Shown here piece after piece: positions 18,163-27,125 of a stretch of 64,000 nucleotides of DNA (position 1 is the first letter of the stretch; every line of letters starts with the position of its first letter). Under the pieces are notes generated by a model that saw only the letters and a program-made list of their open reading frames with translations, was not told the origin of the DNA and searched no databases. The position numbers and the translations under genes were made by a program. The DNA is from DATKBT01 sp035546295 (GTDB lineage: Bacteria > Acidobacteriota > Thermoanaerobaculia > Multivoradales > Multivoraceae): positions 62,001 through 126,000 of the forward strand of contig DATKBT010000114.1 in the NCBI GenBank assembly GCA_035546295.1. Direction: 5' to 3'.

Positions 18163-19278
18163 CTATCCCGCGGGCCCCACCCGGATCGCTCCGCTGCCGG
18201 TGTCGAGGCGCACCTGAGCGCCCCCGGCGCCGATCCTGAACCTCATCTCGTCGCGCTCCCGGTGGAGCGTCTGCACCGACGGCAGGTCGACGTCGATGCC
18301 GCCGGAGCCGGTGTCGGCCTGGACCTCGGCCGAGGCCTGGGGCGGGACCAGGAGCGTGATCGAGCCGGAACCGGTGTCGACCTCGAACCGGCCCCCGCCC
18401 ATGGAATCGAGAGCCAGCACCACCGACCCGCTGCCGGTGTCGATCCGGGCGCCCTCGGCGCGGATTCGTTCGGCGCGCACCGAGCCGCTGCCGGTGTCGA
18501 CGACCAGCTCCTCGGTGTCGATGTCCTCCATCACCACCCGGCCGCTGCCGGTGTCGACGTTGACCCGCGGACCCCGCACGCCGGCGACCTTGACGCCGCC
18601 GCTGCCGGTGTCCACCAGCAGCTCGCCGTCGACGTCCGCGACGGTGACCGCACCGCTGCCGGTGGCGACCGTCACCGGCCCGCGCAGCGCCTCGCCGTCG
18701 AAGCTGCCCGAGACCAGGTCGAAGCGCAGGTCGCCGTCGACACCGCTCGCGAACACCTTGCCGACGCCGTGCTGGAGCTCGAGCGCGCCGCCGGGAGGAA
18801 CCCGGACCGTCAAGTCGGCCCACAGCTCGAGCCCGGAACCGGTGCCCGAGACTCGGATCTCGGGGCTCGACACCGCCTCGATCAGCTCGCGCAGCCAGCC
18901 GCGGTCCCCCTGGTCGTGCAGCCGGAACCTCGACTCTCCGCGTCCCAGCTCGGGATAGACGTAGCGCCGCTCGCGATCGACCGGGAAAACGACCTCGAGC
19001 GCCGCTCGCTCGCCGTCGCGGCGCTCGAAGCGGACGCTGTCGGCGCCGGCGTCGCGACCGCGAACTCGGACCTCGACCTCGAACCGGGTGCCGCTGGCGC
19101 GCACAACGTCGACGGAGCCGATCAGGTTGCCGACGGCCAGCTCCTGGGCGTCGAAGGTGAAGGTCTCGGTGGGCTGCGCCAGCGCCGGCAGGACGACCGC
19201 GAGGCCGACCGCCGCGAAAAGCCCGAGGGCGCGTCGCGCCGCCCGAAACGGATCGATCTGGTGCTCGCTGTGAATCAT
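18163..19278 (-). CDS. DUF4097-type exported beta-helix protein with DTGSG repeats
   Basis: A 371-aa exported protein with signal peptide LGLFAAVGLAVVLPALA. Residues about 150-371 are a stack of short beta-strand repeats, seven carrying DTGSG and one ATGSG, spaced about 20 residues apart. This is the pattern of the DUF4097 'putative adhesin' beta-helix. The ATG at 19278 is preceded by AGGAG 5 nt upstream. Such proteins are often encoded with anti-sigma/ECF genes; none is seen here. It is divergent from efp. Surface or periplasmic location is inferred. Confidence 0.85.
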   Translation of the reverse strand: MIHSEHQIDPFRAARRALGLFAAVGLAVVLPALAQPTETFTFDAQELAVGNLIGSVDVVRASGTRFEVEVRVRGRDAGADSVRFERRDGERAALEVVFPVDRERRYVYPELGRGESRFRLHDQGDRGWLRELIEAVSSPEIRVSGTGSGLELWADLTVRVPPGGALELQHGVGKVFASGVDGDLRFDLVSGSFDGEALRGPVTVATGSGAVTVADVDGELLVDTGSGGVKVAGVRGPRVNVDTGSGRVVMEDIDTEELVVDTGSGSVRAERIRAEGARIDTGSGSVVLALDSMGGGRFEVDTGSGSITLLVPPQASAEVQADTGSGGIDVDLPSVQTLHRERDEMRFRIGAGGAQVRLDTGSGAIRVGPAG

Positions 19279-19534
19279 GGTCGCTCCTGAGTCCGATCGG
19301 CCGCGCACGAGTCGAGGAACTGTCCACGGCGCCTCGGCGATGGCCTCTCTCTTGCACAGAACGGCGGGATCGCTTCCAGGGTTTCACCGCGACCCAATGG
19401 TGCCCAGGTCGGCCCCGACCCTTCGCGCCGGGATAACATCGACGCCCCGGCGGCAATTGCCTCCCCCGTCGCCGACCACGCCTGACCAGACCCGTCGCAA
19501 GCTCTGCGGGCCGATGCGGCGGTGCGGAGATCTC

Positions 19535-20104
19535 ATGGCCAGCTACGGCATGAACCAGCTCAAGAACGGGCTGAAGCTGCTGATCGACAGTGAGCCCCAC
19601 GTGGTCGTCGACCTCGATTTCGTCAAGCCCGGCAAGGGTCAGGCCTTCACTCGCGCCCGCGTGCGCAACCTGCTCACCGGCCGAGTCACGGAGAAGACCT
19701 ACAAGGCCTCCGACTCGGTCGAGGGCGCGGACGTGGTCGACACCAGCATGCAGTACCTGTACTCCGATGGCACGGAGTGGTACTTCATGAACCCCGAGAG
19801 CTACGAGCAGATCGGGGCCGACCAGGCGGCGATGGGCGGCGCCGAGCTCTGGATTCTCGAGCAGGACGTCTGCAACGTCACCCTGTGGAACGGCCAGCCG
19901 ATCCAGGTGACGCCGCCGAACTTCGTCGAGCTCACCGTCACCCGGACCGACCCGGGGGTACGCGGCGACACCTCGAGCGGCGGCAACAAGCCGGCGACGC
20001 TCGAGACCGGCGCCGTGGTCAAAGTGCCGCTGTTCATCCAGACCGGCGAGAAGCTGCGGATCGACACGCGCACCGGCGAGTACGTGTCGCGCGCGAAGGA
20101 GTGA
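19535..20104 (+). CDS. efp: Elongation factor P
   Basis: A 189-aa EF-P with the KOW-like domain I tip loop KPGKGQAF; Lys34 is the residue beta-lysylated by EpmA. Domain II contains YLYSDGTEWYFMNPESYEQ, and domain III ends TGEKLRIDTRTGEYVSRA, the conserved EF-P tail. The ATG at 19535 follows GGAGA. EF-P relieves ribosome stalling at polyproline motifs. Its stop overlaps the start of epmA (GTGA), so factor and modifier are translationally coupled. Upstream, TAACAT (19434-19439) could be a -10. Confidence 0.96.
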   Translation: MASYGMNQLKNGLKLLIDSEPHVVVDLDFVKPGKGQAFTRARVRNLLTGRVTEKTYKASDSVEGADVVDTSMQYLYSDGTEWYFMNPESYEQIGADQAAMGGAELWILEQDVCNVTLWNGQPIQVTPPNFVELTVTRTDPGVRGDTSSGGNKPATLETGAVVKVPLFIQTGEKLRIDTRTGEYVSRAKE

Positions 20105-21090
20105 GCCGGATCGCCGATGCGCCGACGCGGGCCGTGCCCTGGCGACCTTCGGCGTCGAGGGCCACTCTGGAGCTGCGCGCCGAGCTGCTCGCGCGAACCA
20201 GGAGCTTCTTCGCCGGTCGTGGAGTGCTCGAGGTCGAGACCCCGCAGCTCTGCGCGGCGACGGTGCCGGACGTCCACCTGCACAGCGTGGGCGTCCGGCT
20301 CGCCGCCTTCGATCGGCCGCTCTTCCTGCAGACCTCTCCCGAGCTCGCGATGAAGCGTCTGCTCGCCGCCGGCAGCGGTCCGATCTACCAGATCGCGCGC
20401 GCCTTCCGCGACGGCGAGATCGGCCGCCGCCACAACCCGGAGTTCACTCTCGTCGAGTGGTATCGGCCGGGCTTGGACGATCACCGGCTGATGGACGAGG
20501 TCGAGGCGCTGCTCACCGACCTGCTGCCCGCCGCGCTGCGAGCCCAGCCGGCCCAGCGTTGGCGCTATCGCGAGCTGTTCCGCGATCGCCTCGATGTCGA
20601 CCCTCTCGGCGACCCGCTCCAGCGACTGCGCGAGGTCGCCGGTCCGACGGCTCCCCCCGGCCTCGAGCGCGACGATCTTCTCGCCTTCCTGCTGACCCAT
20701 CGGATCGAGCCCGGCTTCCCCCACGACCGCCTGCTGTTCGTCCACGACTTCCCCGCCTCGCAGGCCGCCCTGGCCCGGCTCGCGCCCGATGCCGAAGGGG
20801 ACCAGGTCGGGCGTCGGTTCGAGGTCTGGGCCGGCGGGCTCGAGCTCGCCAACGGCTACTGGGAGCTGGGCGATCCGGTCGAGCAGCGCGCCCGCTTCGA
20901 GCGGGACCTCAGGGAGCGGAAGAACCGCGGGCTCGACGCTGTTCCGATCGACGAGCGCCTGCTCGCCGCCCTCGAAACCGGTTTCCCAGACTGCGCCGGC
21001 GTCGCCCTGGGATTCGACCGCGTCGTCATGCTCGCCGCCGGCGCCCAGCACATCGGCGAGGTCCTCGCCTTCTCCATCGACCATGCCTAG
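20101..21090 (+). CDS. epmA: EF-P lysine ligase EpmA (GenX/PoxA, LysRS paralog)
   Basis: A 329-aa class II aminoacyl-tRNA synthetase-like catalytic domain without an anticodon-binding domain. It has LFLQTSPELAMKRLLAAG, motif 2 RAFRDGEIGRRHNPEFT followed by EWYR, GLELANGYWEL, and motif 3 GVALGFDRVVMLAAG. Length equals E. coli EpmA. It attaches beta-lysine (or lysine) to EF-P Lys34. The GTG start overlaps the efp stop; its own stop overlaps tesA by 8 nt. EpmB (the 2,3-aminomutase) is not in this window. Confidence 0.94.
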   Translation: MSRIADAPTRAVPWRPSASRATLELRAELLARTRSFFAGRGVLEVETPQLCAATVPDVHLHSVGVRLAAFDRPLFLQTSPELAMKRLLAAGSGPIYQIARAFRDGEIGRRHNPEFTLVEWYRPGLDDHRLMDEVEALLTDLLPAALRAQPAQRWRYRELFRDRLDVDPLGDPLQRLREVAGPTAPPGLERDDLLAFLLTHRIEPGFPHDRLLFVHDFPASQAALARLAPDAEGDQVGRRFEVWAGGLELANGYWELGDPVEQRARFERDLRERKNRGLDAVPIDERLLAALETGFPDCAGVALGFDRVVMLAAGAQHIGEVLAFSIDHA

Positions 21091-21847
21091 AAAACTCGTC
21101 CTGCTCCCTCTCCTCTCCCTCGCCCTCGTCCTCTCTGTCCTCGGCTGCGACCACGAGACGGGCCGGACGGTGGAACCGCTGCCCGAGGCCGATGTCGCGC
21201 CACCCGACGAGCCGGACCAGCCGAAGGAGCGCGACCCGCTGCCCGCCGTGGTCTTTCTGGGCGACAGCCTCACCGCCGGTCACGGACTCGCTGCCGAGGA
21301 GGCGTACCCGAGCCTGATCCAGCAGCGCCTCGAGGAACAGGGCCTGCCCTTTCGCGTGGTCAACGCCGGAGTCAGCGGCGACACGTCGGCCGGCGGCGCG
21401 AGCCGGATCGACTGGCTCCTGCGCCGGCCCGTCGCGGTGCTGTTCCTCGCCCTGGGGGCCAACGACGGCCTGCGCGGCCTGCCGCTCGGGCAGACGGAGG
21501 AGTTCCTTGACGACATCTTGAGCCGCACCCGCGACGAGTATCCGAACGCCGATCTGGTGGTCGCCGGCATGATGATGCCTCCCAACCTCGGCCTCGAGTA
21601 CACGGCCGACTTCCAGGAGCTCTTCCCGCGGGTGGCGGCCCGCCACGACGCGACGCTCCTCCCGTTCCTGCTCGAGGGGGTGGCTGCCGATCCCGCCCTC
21701 AACCAGGCCGACGGCATCCACCCGACCGCCGACGGCCAGCGGCTCATCGCCGAGCACGTCTGGCAGGTCCTCGAGCCGATCCTCGAGCGTCGCGACGGCG
21801 AGCGCGGCGCCGACGAGCACGGCGCCGACGATCAGACCAGCCGCTGA
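21083..21847 (+). CDS. tesA: SGNH/GDSL hydrolase, TesA-like lipoprotein
   Basis: A 254-aa esterase/lysophospholipase with a lipoprotein signal (LALVLSVLGC, Cys22). Block I is FLGDSLTAGHG (Ser near 61), block III LGANDGLRG (near 124) and block V QADGIHPTADGQ (Asp/His near 210-213), so the catalytic triad is complete. It resembles E. coli TesA but is membrane-anchored rather than free periplasmic. It overlaps epmA by 8 nt and converges on the HupE-like gene with a 16-nt overlap of the 3' ends. Confidence 0.9.
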   Translation: MPRKLVLLPLLSLALVLSVLGCDHETGRTVEPLPEADVAPPDEPDQPKERDPLPAVVFLGDSLTAGHGLAAEEAYPSLIQQRLEEQGLPFRVVNAGVSGDTSAGGASRIDWLLRRPVAVLFLALGANDGLRGLPLGQTEEFLDDILSRTRDEYPNADLVVAGMMMPPNLGLEYTADFQELFPRVAARHDATLLPFLLEGVAADPALNQADGIHPTADGQRLIAEHVWQVLEPILERRDGERGADEHGADDQTSR

Positions 21848-22992
21848 ACGAACCAGAAGAGCCCGATCGCCGCCAGCGCCACCGACGCGGGGATCACCAC
21901 CCGCTCGTGGTACCACTGCTTCTGGCGGACGAGCGCGACCAGCAGGAAGGCGACGCCGATCACGGCGAGCTGTCCGAGCTCGACGCCGACGTTGAAGGCG
22001 ATCAGGGCGCTGGCGAGAGCGCCGGCGGGGAGCCCGAGCTCGTTCAGCACGCCGGCGAAGCCGAGCCCGTGTAGCAGCCCGAAGACGAAGACCACCACGA
22101 TGCGCCAGGAGTGGAGGCGCTGGGTGAAGAGATTTTCGGCCGCGACCAGCGCGATCGAGAGCGCGATCAGCGGCTCGACCACGGTGCTCGGCAGCGAGAT
22201 CACCCCGAGCACCGAGAGCGCGAGCGTCACCGAGTGGGCGAGCGTGAACGCCGTCACCTGGATCAGCAGCGGCTCGAGCTTCGCGCTGAGCAGGAACAGC
22301 GCCAGCACGAACAGGATGTGGTCGAGCCCGAGCGGCACGATGTGGGTGAAGCCCAGACCCAGATAGCGTCCGAACACCTCGACCACGCCGTCGCCGCTAC
22401 CGGCGCTGCTCTCCTCCGCCGCCGCCGCTTGATCGCGGGAGGCGTCGAGATCGTAGCCGGGGCTCTCCTCGCCCGCGGGAAGCGGCGCCCTCTCCACCAC
22501 CCCGCTCGAGGGGAGCACCACTCGGAGATCGACCAGCGGGAAGGAGCGAGAGGCGCGGAAGGAGAAGCGCTCGGCGTCCCCGGGGATCCGCCCGGTGAGT
22601 CGAGCGCGGATGCCCAGGGAAGCCTCCCCCCAGGCAGGGTCGAGGGTTCCCTCCTCGCGATCGGGGAAGGTCACCACGAACCGGGTCGGCTCGCCGTCGA
22701 AGTAGACGCGGATGCGGCGCTCGAACAACGAGCGCAGACGACCGGTCCGCACCTCGAGCTCGTCGGGCGAGAGCGCGGCGACCCGCGCCGCCAGCTCCGC
22801 CGGATCGTGACCCGACCCCACCCCCAGCAGCAGCGCGTCGAGGTCGACCGTCATCTCGACCTGGAAGGTGCCGTCGTCTCGCAGCACCGCCAGGGTCTGC
22901 GTGACCGTGAAGTCGTGCGCCCGGAGCTCGCCCGCTCCGAGCAGCCAGCAGACGGCGAGCGCCTCCAGCGCTCTGCGCAGCCGATCGTCCAT
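21832..22992 (-). CDS. HupE/UreJ-like membrane protein
   Basis: A 386-aa protein with a signal peptide (ALAVCWLLGAGELRA). An extracytoplasmic beta-rich region of about 180 residues follows, then six or so membrane helices in the C-terminal half. The latter carries HupE/UreJ_2 signatures LGLDHILFVLALFLL, TAFTLAHSVTLALSV, ALVAAENLF and VFGLLHGLGFAGVL, with His residues that may bind nickel or cobalt. Family members are proposed Ni/Co transporters, but the long N-terminal domain marks the subgroup seen outside urease and hydrogenase operons, where the substrate is unknown. A GTG at 23010 is an alternative start. Confidence 0.85.
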   Translation of the reverse strand: MDDRLRRALEALAVCWLLGAGELRAHDFTVTQTLAVLRDDGTFQVEMTVDLDALLLGVGSGHDPAELAARVAALSPDELEVRTGRLRSLFERRIRVYFDGEPTRFVVTFPDREEGTLDPAWGEASLGIRARLTGRIPGDAERFSFRASRSFPLVDLRVVLPSSGVVERAPLPAGEESPGYDLDASRDQAAAAEESSAGSGDGVVEVFGRYLGLGFTHIVPLGLDHILFVLALFLLSAKLEPLLIQVTAFTLAHSVTLALSVLGVISLPSTVVEPLIALSIALVAAENLFTQRLHSWRIVVVFVFGLLHGLGFAGVLNELGLPAGALASALIAFNVGVELGQLAVIGVAFLLVALVRQKQWYHERVVIPASVALAAIGLFWFVQRLV

Positions 22993-23026
22993 GACCCGCA
23001 ACTCTGCCACGAAGCGACGGAGGCCA

Positions 23027-23032
23027 TAGGAT
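23027..23032 (+). promoter_or_regulatory. Candidate leaderless -10 (TAGGAT)
   Basis: TAnnnT exactly 9 nt before the apaG ATG at 23042. Confidence 0.4.
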
Positions 23033-23041
23033 CGGGATGTC

Positions 23042-23425
23042 ATGAGCGTTGCCGTCACCCGCAAGATCCGAGTCGCGGTGGAGCCCGAGTACCTGGTCGA
23101 GCAGAGCAGCCCCCGCCAGTCGCGCTTCCTCTTCGCCTACACGGTGACCATCACCAACCTCGGCGACGAGACCGTTCAGCTCATCTCGCGCGAGTGGGAG
23201 ATCACCGATGCCGACGGTCGGGTCGAGACGGTGGCCGGCCCCGGCGTCATCGGCCAGCAGCCCGTGATCGCCCCCGGCGAGAGCCACCGCTACACCAGCT
23301 ACTGCCCGCTACCGACGCCGGTGGGCACCATGCAGGGCGCCTACTCGATGCGCACCGCAGCCGGCGACTCGTTCAAGGCGACCATCGCCCCCTTCACTCT
23401 CGCCGTCCCAAACGCCGTGAACTAG
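23042..23425 (+). CDS. apaG: ApaG-domain protein
   Basis: A 127-aa ApaG (DUF525) with the full fibronectin-III-like fold: VAVEPEYLVEQSSP, FAYTVTITNLGDETVQL, REWEITDADG, VIGQQPVIAPGESHRYTSYC, and VGTMQGAYSM near the end. The family is conserved and appears alone or in F-box and polymerase-associated proteins; E. coli ApaG is linked to cobalt resistance. Length is standard. Its TAG stop (23423-23425) is the first three bases of the repeat/terminator element. Confidence 0.95.
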   Translation: MSVAVTRKIRVAVEPEYLVEQSSPRQSRFLFAYTVTITNLGDETVQLISREWEITDADGRVETVAGPGVIGQQPVIAPGESHRYTSYCPLPTPVGTMQGAYSMRTAAGDSFKATIAPFTLAVPNAVN

Positions 23426-23580
23426 CCTCCGATGTGCCCGCGCGCTCCGCGCGCTTTTTGGCACATCTCCGGCTAGCAATTCCTCGCGGCTCCAAGCGCC
23501 TGCGGCGCGTCGCCGCGGACAGCCGTAGAACCGAGCGACTGTTCCAGCGATCGCTACCAGTTACTCGACAGGCTCCTAGC
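23423..23580 (+). repeat. Copy of the intergenic repeat family
   Basis: It starts TAGCCTCCGATGTGCC and the facing arm GGCACATCTCCGGCTA ends at 23475, enclosing the terminator. It continues to CGCCTGCGGCGCGTCG, ACAGCCGTAGAACCGAG and ends GACAGGCTCCTAGCC. The last part is the inverse of TAGGAGCCTGTC, which opens the 38150 copy. Confidence 0.7.
23440..23459 (+). terminator. Rho-independent terminator after apaG
   Basis: GCGCGC / TCC loop / GCGCGC followed by TTTTT. It lies 14 nt after the stop codon, nested within the repeat hairpin. Confidence 0.75.
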
Positions 23581-23691
23581 CAAAGAAACGTCTGCCGAGC
23601 GCAGCTCGACAGACGTTTCGACGCGTCTCGGCCCCCCTTTCGCTGCGTCGCAGCCGCGATCGATCCGAAGCCGATCGAGCCACTCCGAGCT

Positions 23692-25260
23692 TCAGCTCGC
23701 CGCGCCGATCTCTTTCTGCCCCGCGGCGAGAACCCGCAGCTCCCGGCGCAGGATCTTGCCGACCCCGCTCTTGGGCAGCGCATCGACGGGGTGGATCTCG
23801 GAGGGCGCCTTGAACGGCGTGATGCGCTGCTTGACGAACTCGATCAGCTCGTCGGGACTCGCCATCTGATCGGGACGCAGCGCGACGAAGGCGACGACAC
23901 GCTCGCCGTAGACCTCGTCGGGGGCTCCCACCACCGCGGCCTCGGCGACCGCGGGATGCTCGTAGAGCACCGACTCGATCTCCGCTGGATAGATGTTCTC
24001 GCCCCCCCGCAGGATCATGTCCTTCTTCCGGTCCACGATGTAGAGGAAGCCCTCCTCGTCGAGGTAGCCAACGTCTCCGGTGTGCAGCCAGCCGCCGCGC
24101 AACGTCTCGGCGGTCTCCTCCGGGCGGTTGAGGTACCCCTTCATGATCGAGGGGCCGCGCAGCACGATCTCGCCCCGCTCGCCGGGCTCGACCGGCTGAT
24201 CGTCGGCATCGAAGATCGCCACTTCGGTTTTGAGGTAGGCGCGCCCGGCCGAGCCCGGCCGGTACTCGTCGGAGCGTCGGTTGGCGCTGCCCAGGCCGGT
24301 GCTCTCGGTCATGCCATAGATCTCTCGGACGCGGCAGCCGAAGCGCTTGGCGAACGCCTTCGCCAGCTCGACCGGGAGCGGCGCCGCTCCGCACACCACC
24401 TCCTCCAGCGAGGACAGGTCGTACCTGCGCAGCTTCGGGTGACTGAGGACCATCGTCAGCATCGTGGGCACCGCCGGGATCTGGTTCGCCCGGTGCTCGT
24501 GGATGAGTTGCATGAAGCGTTCGGGCTCGAACCTCGTCATCTGGACCATGTAGCCGTCGGCCAGGCGCTTCGGCAGCAGGTAGCCGCTGTTCATGACGCC
24601 CACTCCGAAGATGTGTGCCATCGGCATCGCGCTGACGCTGATCCTCGGACTCTCGAGCCCGTCGACCTCCGCGGCCTCGTACGCGGCTTCGGCGGAGGCG
24701 ATCAGGTTGGCGTGGGAGAGCATCGCGCCCTTCGGCTTGCCGGTGGTCCCCGAGGTGTAGAGGAGGAGCGCGAGCTGGCCGGGGTCGATCGCCGGCAACC
24801 GCGTCTCGGGATCGCCCTCGAGCCAGCTCTCGAGCGCGACCTCGGGCGGCTGTGCCGACCGGCGCGAGCGGCCGCCGAGCACTGCGATCCACTCGACGTG
24901 CGCGAGGCCGTCCACCGCCCTGCGCACCTTCTCGAGGTCGTGCAGGTCGGTGATCACGCCGCAGGCCCGGGTGTCCTCGAGGATGAAACGCAGCTCCGGG
25001 ACTGCGACCTGGAACATCACCGGCGCCGCCGCCGCCCCGCTACGGAAGATCCCCTGGAAGGTCGGATAGACGCTGGCGTGGTTGATCATGCAAAGCGCAA
25101 CGACGTCGCCCGCCCCCACGCCGCGATCGGCGAGCGCGCGATGGAGCCGTCGCGCTCGGTCGAGGGTCTGCAGGTTGGTGTGCACGGTGCCCTCGAAGAT
25201 CAGGCTCCTGCGCTCGCCGAGACGTTCCGCCGATTGCTCGGCCAGTTGCGCGAGGTTCAT
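23692..25260 (-). CDS. Acyl-CoA ligase / AMP-binding enzyme
   Basis: A 522-aa ANL-superfamily adenylate-forming enzyme. The A3 P-loop is LLLYTSGTTGKPKGAMLSH, A5 EIYGMTESTG, A7 GWLHTGDVGYLDEEGF, A8 DRKKDMILRGGENIYP, and the A10 catalytic Lys is in LPKSGVGKILRREL. Order and length fit medium/long-chain fatty acyl-CoA or aryl-CoA ligases; the substrate cannot be told from sequence. The ATG at 25260 follows a strong GGAGGGG. It is downstream of truD on the same strand, separated by a 13-bp tandem repeat array. Confidence 0.92.
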   Translation of the reverse strand: MNLAQLAEQSAERLGERRSLIFEGTVHTNLQTLDRARRLHRALADRGVGAGDVVALCMINHASVYPTFQGIFRSGAAAAPVMFQVAVPELRFILEDTRACGVITDLHDLEKVRRAVDGLAHVEWIAVLGGRSRRSAQPPEVALESWLEGDPETRLPAIDPGQLALLLYTSGTTGKPKGAMLSHANLIASAEAAYEAAEVDGLESPRISVSAMPMAHIFGVGVMNSGYLLPKRLADGYMVQMTRFEPERFMQLIHEHRANQIPAVPTMLTMVLSHPKLRRYDLSSLEEVVCGAAPLPVELAKAFAKRFGCRVREIYGMTESTGLGSANRRSDEYRPGSAGRAYLKTEVAIFDADDQPVEPGERGEIVLRGPSIMKGYLNRPEETAETLRGGWLHTGDVGYLDEEGFLYIVDRKKDMILRGGENIYPAEIESVLYEHPAVAEAAVVGAPDEVYGERVVAFVALRPDQMASPDELIEFVKQRITPFKAPSEIHPVDALPKSGVGKILRRELRVLAAGQKEIGAAS

Positions 25261-25277
25261 GTCCCCTCCTCTCTGGA

Positions 25278-25342
25278 GGTCGTTCTGACTGGTCGTTCTG
25301 ACTGGTCGTTCGGACGGGTCGTCAAGGCAGGTCGTTCTGGGG
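25278..25342. repeat. 13-bp tandem repeat array spanning the truD end
   Basis: Five contiguous 13-bp units starting GGTCGT at 25278, 25291, 25304, 25317 and 25330. The first two are identical (GGTCGTTCTGACT); the others drift in the last 5-7 bases. The array covers the truD stop codon and its last few codons (QNDLP) and ends just before the ligase ribosome site. Confidence 0.85.
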
Positions 25343-26458
25343 CTCGGGCGTCGCCCGGTCCGCAAGAGCCGCGATCGAGCCTCCAGGGTAGCGATTCGGC
25401 GCCGCCTCGACCAGATCGAGCCCCTCGAACAACTCCTCGAGCAGGACCGAAGCGTAGGAACCGGAGGCCAAGCCGAAACGCAGCGTCAGCGTCCCTTCCT
25501 TGGCGCTGGAATCCGCCGCCCTGGCATCCTCGAAGCACCAGACGAGATCGTCGGGATGCTCGCGCAGAGAGCGGCGGGCACCGTCGAAGCGCAGGCCCCG
25601 GATCCGGGGCGTCTGCCCGACCCGCCACTCGCCCAGCACCGCTCGCTCGAGCGCGCCGACGACGCCGCCCGCGAGACGGGCCTTGCGGCCGAAGAGCAGC
25701 CCGGTCGGCGAGATCTCGGCGGCATCGGCGCGCGGCTGCTCGACCTCCGGCTCGAGGACCTCGAAGACGCCACCCGAGTCGGCCTTCATCGCCAAATCGC
25801 CGGTGAGCAGGCGGTCGACCGGGCGCCGGCCTGGGGTCTCGGGATCGCCAGGCTCGGAGGATCCGAACAGCTCCGTGCGACGATCGAGGAGACGGTTGAA
25901 GACCGCGGACTGCAGCGCCGAGACCAAAAAGCGGGCGGCGCGGCGGTCCCGGGGCTGAGCGCCGCGCTCGAGCAGCTCCCTTCCCCTGTCGGCGTTGTCG
26001 CCGGTGGCGCCGAACCGCTGGGTCCCGAACCGGTTGGCGAATCCCCAGCGACCCAGCGCAGCCAGCCGGCGCTCGAGCAGCGGAATCGAGGACGACTCGA
26101 TCGACCGCACCACCAGCCGGAAACGATTGGCCTTCAGCTTGCCGGTGCGCAGCCGGTGGGGGTGCCGGTGTGAGCCGAGCACCACCGCGCCGTCGAGCTC
26201 CAGCCGCCCGGCCAACCCGGGATCGAGCCCAGGCGCCGAGAACCACTGGCGCGCGATCGCGTAACGGTCCTTGCGCCCCGCATAGCCGACGTCCGAGGAG
26301 CGGCAGCCGGCGGCGCGCGCGATCTGGCCGGCGACCTGGTCACTGGTGCGCTCGCGCTTCTCCACCCAGAGGTAGAGGTGATCGCCGATGCCGCTGGGCT
26401 GGTAGGCGAGTTGCTCCTCGACCTCGAAATCCTCGGGGCTGCAGCGATAGACCGGCAT
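25322..26458 (-). CDS. truD: tRNA pseudouridine synthase D (U13)
   Basis: A 378-aa TruD. N-terminal SPEDFEVEEQL; motif II GYAGRKDRYAIARQWFS, containing the catalytic Asp; motif III NRFGTQRFG; and the family insertion domain with RFLVSALQSAVFN and LLTGDLAM. It makes pseudouridine at tRNA position 13. The start is ATG 26458 or the adjacent GTG 26461; neither has a Shine-Dalgarno. The C-terminus runs into a tandem repeat and may have been changed by it. Confidence 0.93.
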   Translation of the reverse strand: MPVYRCSPEDFEVEEQLAYQPSGIGDHLYLWVEKRERTSDQVAGQIARAAGCRSSDVGYAGRKDRYAIARQWFSAPGLDPGLAGRLELDGAVVLGSHRHPHRLRTGKLKANRFRLVVRSIESSSIPLLERRLAALGRWGFANRFGTQRFGATGDNADRGRELLERGAQPRDRRAARFLVSALQSAVFNRLLDRRTELFGSSEPGDPETPGRRPVDRLLTGDLAMKADSGGVFEVLEPEVEQPRADAAEISPTGLLFGRKARLAGGVVGALERAVLGEWRVGQTPRIRGLRFDGARRSLREHPDDLVWCFEDARAADSSAKEGTLTLRFGLASGSYASVLLEELFEGLDLVEAAPNRYPGGSIAALADRATPEPQNDLP

Positions 26459-26555
26459 CACCGCAGACTATTCGACCTTCCGCCTCTCCCGGCGAGTCGC
26501 CGGCCGCACTCGAACCGACTACCATTCCGATTTCCCCTTTGCCCGAGGACTCCCG

Positions 26556-27107
26556 ATGAGCACGAAGCCCACCTCCGCAGCCCAGCTCCCGCTCACCGCA
26601 GCCGACCTCTACGGGCTGTTCGGGCAGGAGCCGCCCGAGCTGAGGCCGATCGATCCGGGAGGCGTGCCGGAGCCCTACGTGCACCTGCTCGCACACGAGA
26701 ACCACATGACGGTCACGGTGGAGCGGCACCACGGCGGTCCGGTCGAGCTCGCCATCCTCGAAGAGCGCCGTGAGGAGCCGCTCTACGCGCGCAAGATCGT
26801 GCTGCTCGACAGCCGCACGCGCAGGCCGGTGCAGTTCGGCATCATGCAGTTCGACTTCAGCCACTGCGCGAGCGACGTCCGCGAATCGATCCTCGAGCGT
26901 TCGAAGCCGCTCGGCCGGATCCTGATCGACAACGGCGTGCTGCGCAGGATCTCGACGCACCAGCTCCTCGAGATCGTGCCGGACGACGAGATCCGCCGAC
27001 AGTTCGGTCTGTCGGCCACATGGCCGGGCGTGGTCTACGGCCGCCTGGCCACGATCTTCTGCAACGACGAGCCGGCCGTGAACCTCCTCGAGATCGTCGC
27101 GCCCTAG
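26556..27107 (+). CDS. Chorismate-lyase-like (DUF98) protein
   Basis: A 183-aa protein with the chorismate lyase/UTRA-fold pattern: YVHLLAHENHMTVTVERHHG, LYARKIVLLDSRTRRPVQFG, KPLGRILIDNGVLRRIS, and C-terminal VVYGRLATIFCNDEPAVNL followed by EIVAP. The first Arg and the late Glu are where DUF98 chorismate lyases (for example mycobacterial 4-hydroxybenzoate synthase) bind substrate. It may therefore release pyruvate from chorismate for quinone or another aromatic product; this is inference. It starts after GAGGA. RNase D converges from the other side. Confidence 0.75.
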   Translation: MSTKPTSAAQLPLTAADLYGLFGQEPPELRPIDPGGVPEPYVHLLAHENHMTVTVERHHGGPVELAILEERREEPLYARKIVLLDSRTRRPVQFGIMQFDFSHCASDVRESILERSKPLGRILIDNGVLRRISTHQLLEIVPDDEIRRQFGLSATWPGVVYGRLATIFCNDEPAVNLLEIVAP

Positions 27108-27125
27108 CTTAGCTTAGCTCCTCCC

